64,000 nucleotides of DNA. Origin: Methanolobus profundi. GTDB taxonomy: Archaea; Halobacteriota; Methanosarcinia; Methanosarcinales; Methanosarcinaceae. The stretch spans positions 124,001 to 188,000 of the forward strand of contig NZ_FOUJ01000004.1 of the NCBI RefSeq assembly GCF_900114835.1, written 5' to 3'. Positions 28,035-38,888 of this stretch are shown here, in pieces. The number at the start of each line of letters is the position of its first letter. Positions within the stretch are counted from its first letter, which is position 1. Below the pieces are notes generated by a model. It was not told where the DNA came from, ran no database searches, and was given only the letters and a program-made list of their open reading frames with translations. The position numbers were made by a program, and so were the translations under genes.

Positions 28035-28565
28035 TCATTTGTCCTTTTGTGATCCAAGGTCCCACATCTCGATGAAGTTATCGAGAAGCCTGTCAAAAAA
28101 GCTGCCTTTGTAGCGTATCATCAGCCCTGCAGCAGTTTCCGGATCAGGAACATTAAAATTGCTCTCTCTGCCATGGACCACCCTGCTGACGACACCTGAT
28201 GCTACCATTTTATTAAGATGCCATGAAACTGTGGAAGGTGAAAGACCTACACTTGATGAAATTGCCTTGTTGTTAGCCCCGGGGGCTTCCATGAGAATTA
28301 TAAGAATATGCCTGCAGGCCTTTTTCCTCAGGAATGAAAGTATCATGCGCTCATCTGCACTCAGTTCTTTGTCCCTGACAAAATAGCGGATGAACTGCTC
28401 ATCCTTAATTGAGTATATCAGGTTCTTCTTCTCCATGTAGTGAAGATGATACTGCAGGTTCCCTACAGCCATACCAAGAACGCGTTCAAGTTCACGCAGG
28501 TGGATCCCGGGTGAACTCTGGATAGTTTCAAATATCCTTTTCCGGCCCTCAAGCTCAAATTCCAT
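28035..28565 (-). CDS. Transcriptional regulator with two winged helix-turn-helix domains
   Basis: A 176-residue archaeal regulator. The first wHTH (about 5-60) includes GIHLRELERVLGMAVGNLQY; the second (about 75-140) includes ANNKAISSSVGLSPSTVSWH, an ArsR/MarR-type recognition helix. No metal-binding cysteines are visible. This tandem wHTH type is common in Methanosarcinales. It begins one base after the stop of a three-segment membrane protein gene, so the two form one unit; the membrane partner may act as a sensor or sequestering factor. Targets are unknown. Confidence 0.85.
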   Translation of the reverse strand: MEFELEGRKRIFETIQSSPGIHLRELERVLGMAVGNLQYHLHYMEKKNLIYSIKDEQFIRYFVRDKELSADERMILSFLRKKACRHILIILMEAPGANNKAISSSVGLSPSTVSWHLNKMVASGVVSRVVHGRESNFNVPDPETAAGLMIRYKGSFFDRLLDNFIEMWDLGSQKDK

Positions 28566-28566
28566 T

Positions 28567-28842
28567 TCAGACCTTCTCTTTTGTCATCATGGCAAAGAAG
28601 AACAACAGCAATACTACAAAATTGAGGATACTTCCCCACACTTCAAGACTATCTCCTATAGATGGGAAAAATGACTCTGTGGAATCCAGGAAACCCATTA
28701 AGAAATAAGCAAAGAATGCAGCAGTGACCAATAACAATTTTCTTCTGCGCTCCCTCAGATATGAAGCGAGGGATATAGTGAAAAGGACAAATGCCAGGAC
28801 ACTTGAAATCAGGACTATCACATTATCGATTTCCATTTCCAT
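28567..28842 (-). CDS. Small three-helix membrane protein paired with the wHTH regulator
   Basis: A 91-residue protein with three hydrophobic segments (about 6-27, 37-52, 67-86). The loop between the first two is strongly basic (SYLRERRRKL), so the N-terminus is probably outside. No family name is recognised, but an arrangement of a ~90-residue membrane protein ahead of a double wHTH regulator is common in archaea. Translation is likely coupled to that of the regulator, with one base between them. GGAGGTGACTT precedes the ATG at 28842, an excellent ribosome site. Confidence 0.75.
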   Translation of the reverse strand: MEMEIDNVIVLISSVLAFVLFTISLASYLRERRRKLLLVTAAFFAYFLMGFLDSTESFFPSIGDSLEVWGSILNFVVLLLFFFAMMTKEKV

Positions 28843-28891
28843 ATAAGTAAGTCACCTCCTGAAAAGATGAGAAAGGAAGATCTGCTTCCTC

Positions 28892-29722
28892 TCACTCAGT
28901 TGTGATATCCACAAGTTCCAGCATCTCATCACCTTCGGTCACTGATTCCTCTTTGAGGAGACCAACGCCGCTGGCATAATACTTGTGTTCCTCTATTCCC
29001 GGTTCAAGTGGTGTCCACTCCTTTGTCTGGAGACAGTTATCGAATGAACCGTATTCCACCGTTACAGACGCATCAAGGCTCAATACTTCAGCCATGTCCT
29101 CAGCTTCACCTTCATAGTATTCCTGCTGATAGACATCACCTATCTGCGGGTCTGCTTTCATCAGGATACCAGGTTCTGCTCCATCAACACCAGCTTCCCA
29201 TGAGCCTGCTGTGCCTACCAGCTCACCGTCATCATACTCTTTGGAATCCTCACCGAAATACCAGACATTGCCTTCGTTATCATTGGCATACCAGTCGAAT
29301 GTATCTTCCACTAGTTCACCATCTTCCCACTCTCTTTCCCTGATGACCATGGTCGTTACACCCATTATCTCCTTTGTCTGATCGGTGACATACATCTCCA
29401 CCCTGATATCCTCGCCATCGGATTCACCCTCAAGGATAAAGGTTGTACCTGCTTCCAGTGGGAAATATGGATTTCCAACCGGATCTGTGAAATCTGCCGG
29501 GTCAATTATAGCATCTGATCCTTCGTCAGTATCCTCTGCCATAGTATCATCCATCATATCCACAGGCTCTTGTGCATCCATATCTACCATATCAGCTGCT
29601 TCCTCCTGCACCTGCTCATCAGGTGTGTCCTCTGAATATGATGTGTCGGCACACCCGGATACAAGTACAAGTGCCATTCCGATCAGAAGCACTAAAATAT
29701 TCTTAAACATTTTATATTTCAT
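28892..29722 (-). CDS. Secreted lipoprotein of unknown function, acidic linker
   Basis: A 276-residue lipoprotein. The signal peptide ends in the lipobox LVSGC (residues 20-24). Residues 25-80 are a Glu/Asp/Met-rich linker of low complexity. The remaining domain, beginning NPYFPLEAGTTFILEGES, belongs to a beta-rich family common in Methanosarcina and other archaea and bacteria, with WYANDNEGNVWYFGEDSKEY and the closing YYASGVGLLKEE. It presumably sits on the outer face of the membrane; no ligand is known. It follows the 3-TM/wHTH pair's direction but lies 49 bases upstream of the 3-TM gene, so all three might be co-transcribed. Confidence 0.75.
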   Translation of the reverse strand: MKYKMFKNILVLLIGMALVLVSGCADTSYSEDTPDEQVQEEAADMVDMDAQEPVDMMDDTMAEDTDEGSDAIIDPADFTDPVGNPYFPLEAGTTFILEGESDGEDIRVEMYVTDQTKEIMGVTTMVIREREWEDGELVEDTFDWYANDNEGNVWYFGEDSKEYDDGELVGTAGSWEAGVDGAEPGILMKADPQIGDVYQQEYYEGEAEDMAEVLSLDASVTVEYGSFDNCLQTKEWTPLEPGIEEHKYYASGVGLLKEESVTEGDEMLELVDITTE

Positions 29723-29882
29723 ACCAAACCTCCAATTTTCTCTTCCGGAAAGAAAAACGTGTTAAATAAAAATTGGGCTGGTCTATATTAACGATTCTGG
29801 TACAGCCATCGAATATTAATACACACTTCGAACAATTGGAGAGATAAAAAAAGAAATACAGATCAATGTAACTGAAAAATAA

Positions 29883-32183
29883 CTATCTGTCCTGAGGGAT
29901 CGTAAAACTTATCGTAGTACCTTCACCTACCCTGCTCTCCAGAAAGATCTTGCCACCATGCATGTCAATAAGCTCTTTGACCAGAGCCAGGCCGATACCC
30001 ATACCACTATAGCTCCGGGCATGTGACCAGTCAAGCTGGACGAAGGGATCGAACAACTGTTCCTGTTTCTCTTCAGGAATACCAATACCGGTATCTGTAA
30101 CTGTTACAAGCACGTAAGTACCTGAACGCTCGATCCTGACCTTTATTGAACCACCGCTGGGAGTGAACTTTATGGAGTTACCTATGATATGATGAAGAAG
30201 TATCATGAACTTGGATTTATCCGCAATGGTCCCATCGATATCGTACCCTACATCAAAATCGAGAGATACACCTTTTTTAAATGCGGTGGCCCTTGTAAGC
30301 TTCTTCATATCCTCTATCACAGGTAGCATATCAAATTTGGAGAGATGGATATCCCAGTCACCTGCCTCGATCTCTGCAATATATATCAGTGAATTCACTA
30401 TTTCCAGAAGATTGGAACCTGCATTCTTAACATTATTTGCATATTTCCTCTGTTTCTCATTGAGCTCACCTGACATATCACTCAACAGGACATCAGAGTA
30501 ACCTATCACAATGTTCAGGGGTGTGCGCAGTTCATGACTGATGTTCGCAACGAACTCGCTCTTTGATTTAGAGGCATCCTCTGCCAGCAATTTTGCCTGT
30601 ACCAGCATCTTTTCGGTCTGTTTACGCTCAGTTGTATCTACACATATCCCAAGGAAAGTATCCTCGTCGAGCTTCACAGCTTCAACCTGCATATAGAACC
30701 GGGTCCCATCCTTCTTCATAAAAAGGAACTCATCGAATGCAAGCTCCCCGCTTTTCACTTTATTGAAATGATTCACTGCCTTATCTACAGATTCCGGGGC
30801 GCAGATATCAGGGATGGACATCGATGCAATTTCCTCTTTGGTGTAACCCATAACATAAGAGGCTGCAGGATTTGAATCAATGAATCTGCCAGTGGAATTT
30901 GCTACAAAGATGGGATATGGGGAATTATCCACATATTTACGGTATTTAGCTTCACTTTCCTTCAGGAGTTTCTGCGACCTCTTGATCTCCGTGATATCCA
31001 GGATATTGCCCACATAGTACAGAGGAGTGCCCTGTTCATCAAATATTATATTAGAATTAAGCAATGCCCATACCGGAGAACCATCTTTGTGAAGATACCT
31101 CTTTTCCATCTGGATAGAACTTATCTCCCCTGCAATTAACTGGTTCTGCTGATCGATATTAGCAGGAAGATCTTCAAAATAGCTTATATCACGAAGATGC
31201 TTACCTATGAGCTCGTCCTCGGTGTACCCGAGCATTTTACAAAATGCCCCATTGGCCTGTTCGATCACTTTGTCGTTAAAGGACATTCTGACAATACCAA
31301 TACCACTTGACTCATACATTATCCTGAAGATGGACTCACTTTCATAGAGCAATGATTCTGCCTTCTTTTGTTTGGAAATATCAGCCACTATAGCAAAAGC
31401 ACTTGTTATATTCCCTGATCCATCTCTGGATACACTTGTATATAACTTGACCCAGACAAGATGGCCCTTTTTGTGGATATATCTCTTTTCGATCTCAAAT
31501 GAATCGAGCTCCCCTTCCAGGAGCTTATTTACCATTTTAGATTCAGCTCCACTGCGATCAGGGTATGTAATGTCCAGAAAATTCATTGAAAGCAGCTCTT
31601 CCCTTGTATAGCCAACTATTTCACAAAAACGTTCGTTGACCTTCTGGAAATTACCTTCCAATGTCATTTGAGCGATACCTACTGCAGATTGCTGAAAAGT
31701 CGCTTTGAAAAGTTCCTCATCTTCAGGATCCAGACATGTAGGTTCAATTGACCCATTCTTTTCAACTTCTTCTTTAAGCTTGTTATGCTTATCGATCATC
31801 CAGGGGAAATTGCGTCTCTTTTCCAGATGAGCATTCAAATAAGTGACTATTGAAGTATTATCGAACGGCCCTTCAAAATAGTCATCGGCTCCTGACCCGA
31901 TCAGTCTCAATTTATGGTCACCGGAAAAAGAGGAAACACCGATGAAGATCACTGGTATGAAATGATATTTTTCGGAGAACTTGATCTGCTGACATACCCT
32001 ATAGGCCTCCGGGTCATTGATATCCTCATCGATCACAATTATGTCCGGTATTGTTGTCTCAAGCATTGTCAGGACAGAAGTACATGGAGTGACCTCTACC
32101 ACATCGAGATCGTTCTCGATCATACTGTTGAACAGGCTTTTGTTACCAGACCCGTTCTTAGCTACAAATACTACTGGTCCCAA
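29883..32183 (-). CDS. Sensor histidine kinase: receiver-like domain, three PAS domains, HisKA, HATPase
   Basis: A 766-residue soluble kinase. Residues 1-125 are a receiver-like domain with the phosphoacceptor region IPDIIVIDED, but the conserved lysine near its end is replaced (GADDYFEGPFD). Three PAS domains follow (about 160-285, 285-410, 410-535), the first two with the FxKVNxxFCxxxGYTxEEL pattern. HisKA holds the phosphorylated histidine in FVANISHELRTPLN; HATPase has GNSIKFTP, VTDTGIGIP and SGMGIGLALV boxes. There is no membrane segment, so it senses a cytoplasmic cue, perhaps redox or a ligand; no cofactor-binding residue is evident. A separate response regulator is not adjacent. Confidence 0.93.
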   Translation of the reverse strand: MGPVVFVAKNGSGNKSLFNSMIENDLDVVEVTPCTSVLTMLETTIPDIIVIDEDINDPEAYRVCQQIKFSEKYHFIPVIFIGVSSFSGDHKLRLIGSGADDYFEGPFDNTSIVTYLNAHLEKRRNFPWMIDKHNKLKEEVEKNGSIEPTCLDPEDEELFKATFQQSAVGIAQMTLEGNFQKVNERFCEIVGYTREELLSMNFLDITYPDRSGAESKMVNKLLEGELDSFEIEKRYIHKKGHLVWVKLYTSVSRDGSGNITSAFAIVADISKQKKAESLLYESESIFRIMYESSGIGIVRMSFNDKVIEQANGAFCKMLGYTEDELIGKHLRDISYFEDLPANIDQQNQLIAGEISSIQMEKRYLHKDGSPVWALLNSNIIFDEQGTPLYYVGNILDITEIKRSQKLLKESEAKYRKYVDNSPYPIFVANSTGRFIDSNPAASYVMGYTKEEIASMSIPDICAPESVDKAVNHFNKVKSGELAFDEFLFMKKDGTRFYMQVEAVKLDEDTFLGICVDTTERKQTEKMLVQAKLLAEDASKSKSEFVANISHELRTPLNIVIGYSDVLLSDMSGELNEKQRKYANNVKNAGSNLLEIVNSLIYIAEIEAGDWDIHLSKFDMLPVIEDMKKLTRATAFKKGVSLDFDVGYDIDGTIADKSKFMILLHHIIGNSIKFTPSGGSIKVRIERSGTYVLVTVTDTGIGIPEEKQEQLFDPFVQLDWSHARSYSGMGIGLALVKELIDMHGGKIFLESRVGEGTTISFTIPQDR

Positions 32184-32407
32184 TGAATGATCATTCCCAC
32201 ATTAATTGAATCTAAAGAGATAGTATATTTTATATCTGCATCATATATAAAAATGCAATTGATACTTATTTAACAATTCTACATACTCACAGAAAATATT
32301 ACAGATAGAGTAGATTAAGTTTTTCATTGTGTTCAGGGAGAGAACTTAAAAATCACCTGAACACAGATAATTATTTACCTACTCCAGACAATGACACAAA
32401 TGAGAAT

Positions 32408-33058
32408 ATGTACGATGAAATTGAAGTAGTATGTCCATCATGCTCACCAAAAATGAGTGTACTGCATGATGTTCTGAAATCAGGACAGAATACTGTCGTT
32501 CAGTGCCAGGAATGTGGAAATGTCCACCCTGCAAAGATAGAAAAAACGAAGACTTTCAATGTTAAGGTAATTATCAGTAAAGGAGAGGAATCCTTTACGA
32601 AATACACACAGTTGGCATCAGAAGATGATGTGACCATTGAAGATGAGATCATCGTTGATGACGGAGAATCTGATGAAGTGTTCCCGATCCTTGTCACAGC
32701 AATAGAGGCTGGAGATAAGAGGCCGGAAATAGCAAATGCCTCAGAGATCGATACGATATGGGGCAGGGCTATTGATGAAGTTGTTGTAAAAGTAGCGGTC
32801 CACCATGGCAAGAATACGGATGCCCTTCATAAGAGAGTACCCGGCGGGTATGAGTTCATTATAGGCAAAGAAGAGAACATTGACAGGACAAAAGTAAGGA
32901 TAAAGAAGATCAAGATAAGGGATGGGAGCCTTGAATCTCGAACAGGTATTGCTGTTCCTGCAAAGTTCATCAAAAGGATATTCGCAGAAGAGATCGTCAG
33001 TAAGGGATGGGGAGATGGAAGAACCCAATGGAGTATGAAAGGGAAAGGACGCTTCTGA
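32408..33058 (+). CDS. Archaeal zinc-ribbon protein (HVO_0476/COG1326 type)
   Basis: A 216-residue protein with an N-terminal zinc ribbon made by CPSC and CQEC, followed by a domain with [14 protein letters not shown], and a C-terminal part with RKIDxx-like basic strands ending in [13 protein letters not shown]. The family is conserved in Euryarchaeota without known function. The start at 32408 is chosen because [12 protein letters not shown] is the usual beginning; a TTG at 32327 would add 27 poorly conserved residues. It overlaps pcm, so the two are translationally coupled. It is divergent from the histidine kinase, with about 220 AT-rich bases between. Confidence 0.78.
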   Translation: MYDEIEVVCPSCSPKMSVLHDVLKSGQNTVVQCQECGNVHPAKIEKTKTFNVKVIISKGEESFTKYTQLASEDDVTIEDEIIVDDGESDEVFPILVTAIEAGDKRPEIANASEIDTIWGRAIDEVVVKVAVHHGKNTDALHKRVPGGYEFIIGKEENIDRTKVRIKKIKIRDGSLESRTGIAVPAKFIKRIFAEEIVSKGWGDGRTQWSMKGKGRF

Positions 33059-33696
33059 TCAGATCACTAGCAGAACAAGGGGTAAGTGAAAGAACCCTTA
33101 AAGCAATGAAGAAGGTACCCAGACATCTGTTCGTACCTTCTATACACGCATCAAGGGCCTATGTGGACAGTCCACTGCCCATAGGTCATGCTCAGACCAT
33201 ATCAGCCCCTCATATGGTTGCCATGATGTGTGACCTCCTTGAACTGAAGGAAGGACAAAAGATACTTGAGATCGGTGCCGGCTCTGGCTACAATGCAGCA
33301 GTTATGGCAGAGATCATCGGGAAGAAGGGGCAGATCTATTCTATTGAACGCCTTGAAAAACTGGCGGTATTTGCACATGAGAATCTGGAAAATGCCGGAT
33401 ACTCCAACGTAGAGGTTATACTTGGGGACGGTTCCCTTGGCTGGCCTGACAATGCACCTTATGACAGGATATGTGTTACAGCATCAGCACCGGACACACC
33501 ACATCCACTTATCGAACAACTGAAACCCGGTGGCATCATGGTCATTCCCGAAGGGGAAGGCTATCAGCGCCTGTATATCATTAGAAAATCCCCTGATGGT
33601 GAGGTCACAAAGCAGGACTGGGGAGGCGTTATATTTGTCCCGCTGGTAGGGCATCATGGTTTCAACCCATACGACAGCAAGAGGGGAAAAAAGTAA
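33028..33696 (+). CDS. pcm: Protein-L-isoaspartate O-methyltransferase
   Basis: Repairs isoaspartyl residues in aged proteins by SAM-dependent methylation. Motifs: VPRHLFVP, then [17 protein letters not shown] at the substrate region, and the SAM loop [22 protein letters not shown]-like [21 protein letters not shown] follows. The length is 222 residues from the ATG at 33028, which places the usual [12 protein letters not shown] opening at the N-terminus; an ATG at 33007 would add seven residues. The start lies inside the end of the zinc-ribbon gene. The oxoprolinase gene follows after 87 bases. Confidence 0.95.
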   Translation: MEYERERTLLIRSLAEQGVSERTLKAMKKVPRHLFVPSIHASRAYVDSPLPIGHAQTISAPHMVAMMCDLLELKEGQKILEIGAGSGYNAAVMAEIIGKKGQIYSIERLEKLAVFAHENLENAGYSNVEVILGDGSLGWPDNAPYDRICVTASAPDTPHPLIEQLKPGGIMVIPEGEGYQRLYIIRKSPDGEVTKQDWGGVIFVPLVGHHGFNPYDSKRGKK

Positions 33697-33783
33697 AGGC
33701 TGCCAACTGCGAAACTACTTTTAATATTATGGACATTGAGCGTAGCATATCTTATATTGACCTATTCATGGCGTGAAAGAACG

Positions 33784-36700
33784 ATGTCCTCAAAAGATGA
33801 GAAATGGCAATTCTGGATAGACAGGGGAGGCACATTTACCGATATAGTTGCCCGCAAACCTGACGGACAACTGCTTGCCCACAAGCTCCTGTCGGTTGAC
33901 CCTGAACATTATACCGATGCTGCAATGCACGGGATAAGAAAGATACTGGGAATTGAGCCTGAGGACGTACTTCCCACTGATATCATATCCTCTATAAAGA
34001 TGGGAACGACTGTTGGTACCAATGCACTGCTTGAACGCAAAGGTGAACCAACTGCGCTTGTCATCACAAAAGGGTTCAAGGATGCACTGAGAATCGGCTA
34101 CCAGAACCGGCCTGACATATTTGCCCTGAACATCGAACTTCCGGACCTGCTATACGATGAGGTCATTGAGATAGAGGAACGTTACAGTGCGCAGGGAGAA
34201 GAACTGGTTTCACTGGATAGAGAGAGCGCCCGAAAGGAACTTGAGATTATCTATTCAAAGGGGATACGTTCTATTGCGATCGTACTGATGCACGCCTATC
34301 GTTATCCAGAGCATGAGCTTCAAGTTCGCAGAATAGCAGAGGAGATCGGATTTACCCAGATATCCCTTTCTCATGAAGCAAGCCCTCTGATGAAACTGAT
34401 AAGCAGCGGTGAGACAACCGTTGTGGATGCCTATCTGTCTCCCGTGCTGCGAAGATATATCGATATGATAGCAGCCACCCTTGAAGCAGGCGGAGGAAAT
34501 ACAAAGCTCATGTTCATGCAGTCCAACGGAGGGCTGGTTGAAGCTACACAGTTCCGGGGCAAGGACTGTATCCTCTCAGGCCCTGCCGGTGGGATCGTAG
34601 GAGCTGTGGAAACCTCGAAGATGGCTGGTTTTGATAAAGTGGTAACCTTCGATATGGGAGGAACTTCCACCGATGTGGCCCATTATAGTGGCGAATATGA
34701 GAGAAGCTTCGAGACAGAGATCGCAGGAGTTCACCTGCGCTCACCTATGCTTTACATTCATACGGTAGCTGCTGGTGGCGGATCGATACTTCATTTTGAG
34801 GCGGGGAGATTCACAGTGGGACCTGATTCTGCCGGTTCTGACCCCGGACCTGCATGTTATCGCAAGGGTGGACCACTCACTATCACTGATTGTAACCTGA
34901 TGCTTGGGAAAATAGACCCACAATATTTCCCGCATGTTTTCGGACACAGCGCAGATATGCCACTGGATGCTGATGTTGTCAAGGAGAGATTCTCAATACT
35001 TGCGGAGGAAGTAAGCACTTCCACAGGAGAAAAGCACAGTGCTGAGCAGGTTGCTGAGGGATTTCTGAAGATAGCCATCGAGAACATGGCCAATGCTATC
35101 AAAAAGATATCCATCCAGCGTGGATATGATACCAAGGAATACGTGCTTTGCTGTTTTGGCGGGGCAGGAGCACAACATGCCTGTGGTGTTGCAGATTCCC
35201 TGAGCATAAAGAAGATACTGATACATCCGCTGGCAGGAGTGCTTTCTGCATACGGAATGGGACTTGCTGACCAGCGTATAATGAAAGAATCTGCTGTAGA
35301 GAAGAAGCTCGGAAAAGAACTTGTTCCAGAACTAAGGGATATTGCGGTTGAAATGGAAAAGAGCGGTCGCCAAGAGATGCTTGTACAGGGTGTGCCAGAG
35401 AAGGAGATAAGTGCACTGCATAAGGTCCATGTAAAGTATAGGGATGCCGGGACCTCCATCATTGTTGACCTTGGGGATGAAAATGAGATCAGAGAAGATT
35501 TCGAGATCGAGCACAAAAATCGTTTTGGTTTCATCATGGAGAACAAGGAACTTGTCATCGAGGCAATATCTACAGAGATCATAGGTTCTGGTGAAGAGAT
35601 GCACCATTTCAGCATGGCAGAGAATTCGAAAGTTGTGGCTGGTGAACTGCCGGATACAACTGTCTTCACCTGTGGAGAGTTCCACAGGACCCCTGTTCTC
35701 AAAAGGGAAACATTAGCTGGAAGGAAGATAAGTGGATCTGCAATAATTGTTGAAGCAAATACTACAATCAATATCGAACCTGGATGGCAGGCAGAGATCA
35801 CTAATGAGCGGGAACTTGTCCTTGAAAGAATAGTACCATTGCCAAAGAGGGAATCGATAGGTACTGAAGCTGATCCTGTGATGCTTGAGATATTCAATAA
35901 CAGGTTCATGTCCATTGCACAGCAGATGGGACATACTCTCCAGAATACAGCTTATTCTGTTAATATCAAGGAGAGACTTGACTTCTCATGTGCTCTTTTC
36001 GACCGTGAAGGAGATCTCATTGCCAACGCACCCCACATCCCTGTTCATCTTGGGTCCATGGGGGAGAGTGTAAGGGCCATCATCAGAAAATTCCCGTATA
36101 TGGAAGAGGGAGATGTATTCATGCTCAATTCTCCATTCGAGGGTGGAACACATCTACCGGACATTACAGTTATCACTCCTGTTTTCCATGAAGAGAAGGT
36201 CGCATTCTATGTTGCATCCAGAGGACATCATGCAGATATCGGCGGGGTAACACCGGGATCGATCCCCCCTGAGAGCAGGCATATAGAGGAAGAAGGGGCG
36301 CTGACCAGCGGGCAAAAGATAATTTCCGGAGGAAAGTTCCTTGAAGAGGATGTTTCTAAGTGGTTAAGCTCTGGTAAGTATCCCGCACGAAATCCTTTCC
36401 AGAACATTGCTGATCTAAAGGCACAGGTAGCTGCCAATGAGAAAGGCGTTACAGAACTAAGGAAACTTGTCGAACACTTTAGCATGGAAACTGTTCAGGC
36501 TTATATGAAGCATGTTATGGACAATGCGGAAGAGTCCGTTAGAAGGGTTATAGAGGTTCTGAAAGATGGGGAATACTCACTTTCCTTCGATGATGGGACT
36601 ATTATCCATGTAAAGGTCAGCATTGACCGTGAAAGAAGAACAGCACATGTAGACTTCACCGGAACATCGGAACAACATTCTGGAAACCTGAACGCTCCTG

Positions 36701-37416
36701 TGGCGGTCTGCAAAGCTGCTGTGCTGTATGTGTTCAGATCACTTGTGGATAAGGACATACCACTCAATGAAGGATGCCTGCAACCCCTTGAGATAACTAT
36801 ACCCAAAAGAAGTATACTCGACCCGGAATATCCTGCTGCTGTTGTGGCAGGGAATGTTGAGACCTCGCAATACATAGTTGATGCTCTTTTCGGAGCGCTG
36901 GGAGTTATGGCTGGGTCTCAGGGAACCATGAACAACTTCACATTCGGAGATGAGGAATTCCAGTATTATGAGACCATCTGTGGTGGTTCTGGTGCAGGCA
37001 ATGGTTTTGCTGGTACCGATGCTGTGCAGACCCATATGACAAATTCAAGGATAACCGACCCGGAGGTTCTGGAATGGAGATTCCCTGTGAGACTTGAGGA
37101 GTTCTCTGTCAGAAAAGGTAGTGGTGGCAAAGGTGCTTATACCGGAGGCAGCGGGGTCGTGCGTAAGATACGGTTCCTGAAACCGATGAGAGCTGCTATT
37201 ATTTCCAGCCACAGGAAGTTCGCTCCAAAAGGTTTGAACGGCGGAGAGGATGGAAAGACCGGACACAATTACATTGTAAGAACTGACGGAAATGTTGAGG
37301 AGCTTGAAGGAAGGGCGCTTGTAGAGATAGATGCAGGGGAAATGTTCGTTGTAGAGACCCCCGGAGCAGGCGGATTTGGCATCCCTGATAAAAATAAAAC
37401 AAAAAGTGTTAAGTAA
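33784..37416 (+). CDS. 5-oxoprolinase / hydantoinase, fused HyuA-HyuB
   Basis: A 1210-residue fusion of the two hydantoinase/oxoprolinase subunits. The HyuA half (about 1-680) has the actin-like ATP sites [27 protein letters not shown] and [11 protein letters not shown], and [10 protein letters not shown]. The HyuB half (about 700-1205) begins [20 protein letters not shown] and has [10 protein letters not shown]-type and [14 protein letters not shown] motifs. The expected reaction is ATP-dependent opening of 5-oxoproline to glutamate, but the family also handles hydantoins and N-methylhydantoin, and acetone carboxylase is related. The start at 33784 matches the family opening; an upstream ATG-like frame from 33736 adds 16 atypical residues. 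The DUF151 gene follows after 44 bases. Confidence 0.92.
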   Translation: MSSKDEKWQFWIDRGGTFTDIVARKPDGQLLAHKLLSVDPEHYTDAAMHGIRKILGIEPEDVLPTDIISSIKMGTTVGTNALLERKGEPTALVITKGFKDALRIGYQNRPDIFALNIELPDLLYDEVIEIEERYSAQGEELVSLDRESARKELEIIYSKGIRSIAIVLMHAYRYPEHELQVRRIAEEIGFTQISLSHEASPLMKLISSGETTVVDAYLSPVLRRYIDMIAATLEAGGGNTKLMFMQSNGGLVEATQFRGKDCILSGPAGGIVGAVETSKMAGFDKVVTFDMGGTSTDVAHYSGEYERSFETEIAGVHLRSPMLYIHTVAAGGGSILHFEAGRFTVGPDSAGSDPGPACYRKGGPLTITDCNLMLGKIDPQYFPHVFGHSADMPLDADVVKERFSILAEEVSTSTGEKHSAEQVAEGFLKIAIENMANAIKKISIQRGYDTKEYVLCCFGGAGAQHACGVADSLSIKKILIHPLAGVLSAYGMGLADQRIMKESAVEKKLGKELVPELRDIAVEMEKSGRQEMLVQGVPEKEISALHKVHVKYRDAGTSIIVDLGDENEIREDFEIEHKNRFGFIMENKELVIEAISTEIIGSGEEMHHFSMAENSKVVAGELPDTTVFTCGEFHRTPVLKRETLAGRKISGSAIIVEANTTINIEPGWQAEITNERELVLERIVPLPKRESIGTEADPVMLEIFNNRFMSIAQQMGHTLQNTAYSVNIKERLDFSCALFDREGDLIANAPHIPVHLGSMGESVRAIIRKFPYMEEGDVFMLNSPFEGGTHLPDITVITPVFHEEKVAFYVASRGHHADIGGVTPGSIPPESRHIEEEGALTSGQKIISGGKFLEEDVSKWLSSGKYPARNPFQNIADLKAQVAANEKGVTELRKLVEHFSMETVQAYMKHVMDNAEESVRRVIEVLKDGEYSLSFDDGTIIHVKVSIDRERRTAHVDFTGTSEQHSGNLNAPVAVCKAAVLYVFRSLVDKDIPLNEGCLQPLEITIPKRSILDPEYPAAVVAGNVETSQYIVDALFGALGVMAGSQGTMNNFTFGDEEFQYYETICGGSGAGNGFAGTDAVQTHMTNSRITDPEVLEWRFPVRLEEFSVRKGSGGKGAYTGGSGVVRKIRFLKPMRAAIISSHRKFAPKGLNGGEDGKTGHNYIVRTDGNVEELEGRALVEIDAGEMFVVETPGAGGFGIPDKNKTKSVK

Positions 37417-37460
37417 TGCTTTCACCAAAGCATCTGTGGACGAGATAGAGGCTATAAAGA

Positions 37461-37943
37461 ATGGAAGATCCTGTAGACGAGAATATAGACCCGGGGAATA
37501 ATATCAAGGAAGTCACTGTTAAAGGTGTGTTCATGATCAACATCTTCGGAAGGGCTGTGCCTGCGGTGATGCTTGAGGATGACGAGGGAATGATGATGCC
37601 CATACATATTGGTCAGTCAGAAGCCCTTTCAATAAATTCGGTTCTGAAGAACGAGACCATGCCAAGACCGATGACACATGACCTTGTGGTCTCCATGCTT
37701 GAAAGGCTTGGAGCCAAGGTGGACAGGGTTCTGATAGATGATAAAGTGGATAATATCTACTATGCACGGATCACTTTGAAGAGGGAAGGTACCAGCATGG
37801 ATTTCGATGCCAGACCAAGTGATTGTATCGCTATTGCCCTGAGGAACAATGCCTCGATACTTATCAGTGAAGATGTCTTCAAAGGTGATGCGATAAGCAA
37901 GGAGAATTTCATGGGCTCCAAAGCTATCACAGGCTTTACATGA
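37461..37943 (+). CDS. Bifunctional nuclease family protein (DUF151)
   Basis: A 160-residue protein with a complete DUF151 domain: EVTVKGVFMINIFGRAVPAV, LEDDEGMMMPIHIGQSEALS, TRPMTHDL-type PRPMTHDLVVSMLERLG, and DARPSDCIAIALRNNASILI. Related plant proteins were reported to have nuclease activity, but for archaeal members the role is unproven. The stop codon overlaps a hairpin (37942-37960) that probably ends the transcript started upstream. Confidence 0.9.
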   Translation: MEDPVDENIDPGNNIKEVTVKGVFMINIFGRAVPAVMLEDDEGMMMPIHIGQSEALSINSVLKNETMPRPMTHDLVVSMLERLGAKVDRVLIDDKVDNIYYARITLKREGTSMDFDARPSDCIAIALRNNASILISEDVFKGDAISKENFMGSKAITGFT

Positions 37944-37960
37944 ACATGGCATTCATGTTC
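37942..37960 (+). terminator. Hairpin at the end of the DUF151 gene
   Basis: A perfect 7-base stem GAACATG / CATGTTC with a 5-base loop begins inside the stop codon and is followed by a short T stretch (GAGTTTTCTG). It could aid termination or protect the 3' end. Confidence 0.4.
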
Positions 37961-38024
37961 CATTGAGTTTTCTGCGCAACTTTGACCCAAAAAAGTAATA
38001 TAGAGAGATTCAGGACTTTACTCT

Positions 38025-38732
38025 ATGAGGCATCGGATATTTTACAATCCTTTTAATTTCATCTTTACGCTGATACTCACTTTTGTGCTGGCATTCAGCA
38101 TATCAGTGCTTTTCTTCGGCTTTGTCAGCACTGCCTTTGCAAAGATCGGCTTCTCATGGAACGATGCACTCATTCTGCTCCTTGCCTCACTTATAGGGAG
38201 CAATATCAATGTGCCCTTGAGAACTATCGAGTCAAAGGTACCGATAGAGGACCACAAGTATGTGAAGGTCTTTGGAGTTTCATACAGAGTTCCTTTCAAG
38301 AAGACACACATAACTAAAACAACGGTGGCCATCAATGTAGGCGGAGCACTTATCCCGACAATAGTTTCCCTCTACCTGCTAAGTCTCTTTCCTGAGGCTG
38401 CTGTCTATGCACTCTACGCCACTTTCATGGTTGCACTTATCACGAAGGCTGTTGCCAGACCGGTCAAAGGTGTGGGCATCGTATCCCCTGCACTTCTCCC
38501 TCCTATAGCTGCTGCCATTTGCTCGATCATCGTTGTCTACACGACCCAGGTACATCACGACCTTATCTTCGCCGTAGCCTATACCAGTGGCACCCTGGGC
38601 ACCCTGATAGGAGCCGACCTGCTTAACATGAGAGCCATTACAAAACTGGGTGCTCCTGTTGTGAGTATTGGAGGCGCAGGGACTTTCGATGGGGTTTTTC
38701 TGGCAGGGGTTATTGCGGTTTTGTTGGTATGA
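38025..38732 (+). CDS. DUF1614 membrane protein
   Basis: A 235-residue protein with six or seven membrane segments. The DUF1614 family marks are visible: LLASLIGSNINVPLRTIESK, then VAINVGGALIPTIVSLYLL and HDLIFAVAYTSGTLGTLIGADLLNM, with GGAGTFDGVFLAGVIAVLLV at the end. It is widespread in archaea and some bacteria, with no known activity; conserved Asn, Gly and Asp residues in the helices suggest transport or intramembrane catalysis. Monocistronic by spacing. Confidence 0.87.
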   Translation: MRHRIFYNPFNFIFTLILTFVLAFSISVLFFGFVSTAFAKIGFSWNDALILLLASLIGSNINVPLRTIESKVPIEDHKYVKVFGVSYRVPFKKTHITKTTVAINVGGALIPTIVSLYLLSLFPEAAVYALYATFMVALITKAVARPVKGVGIVSPALLPPIAAAICSIIVVYTTQVHHDLIFAVAYTSGTLGTLIGADLLNMRAITKLGAPVVSIGGAGTFDGVFLAGVIAVLLV

Positions 38733-38888
38733 GCTGGAACTTGCATCAAAGATCAAATCTGCATAAATCAGAAAATATGCGAATTCTGGCAATGCATTTT
38801 CAACAATTTAAATAAAAATAAAGAAATTGAAAATTATTTTAACACTTGCCATTGTAGTATATATCAAGGACTACATGGTGGCAGAAAA

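Noticed and set aside
34857-35915. 352-codon minus-strand frame within the oxoprolinase gene
   Set aside because: Serine-rich antisense shadow of a well-conserved enzyme; no start signals.
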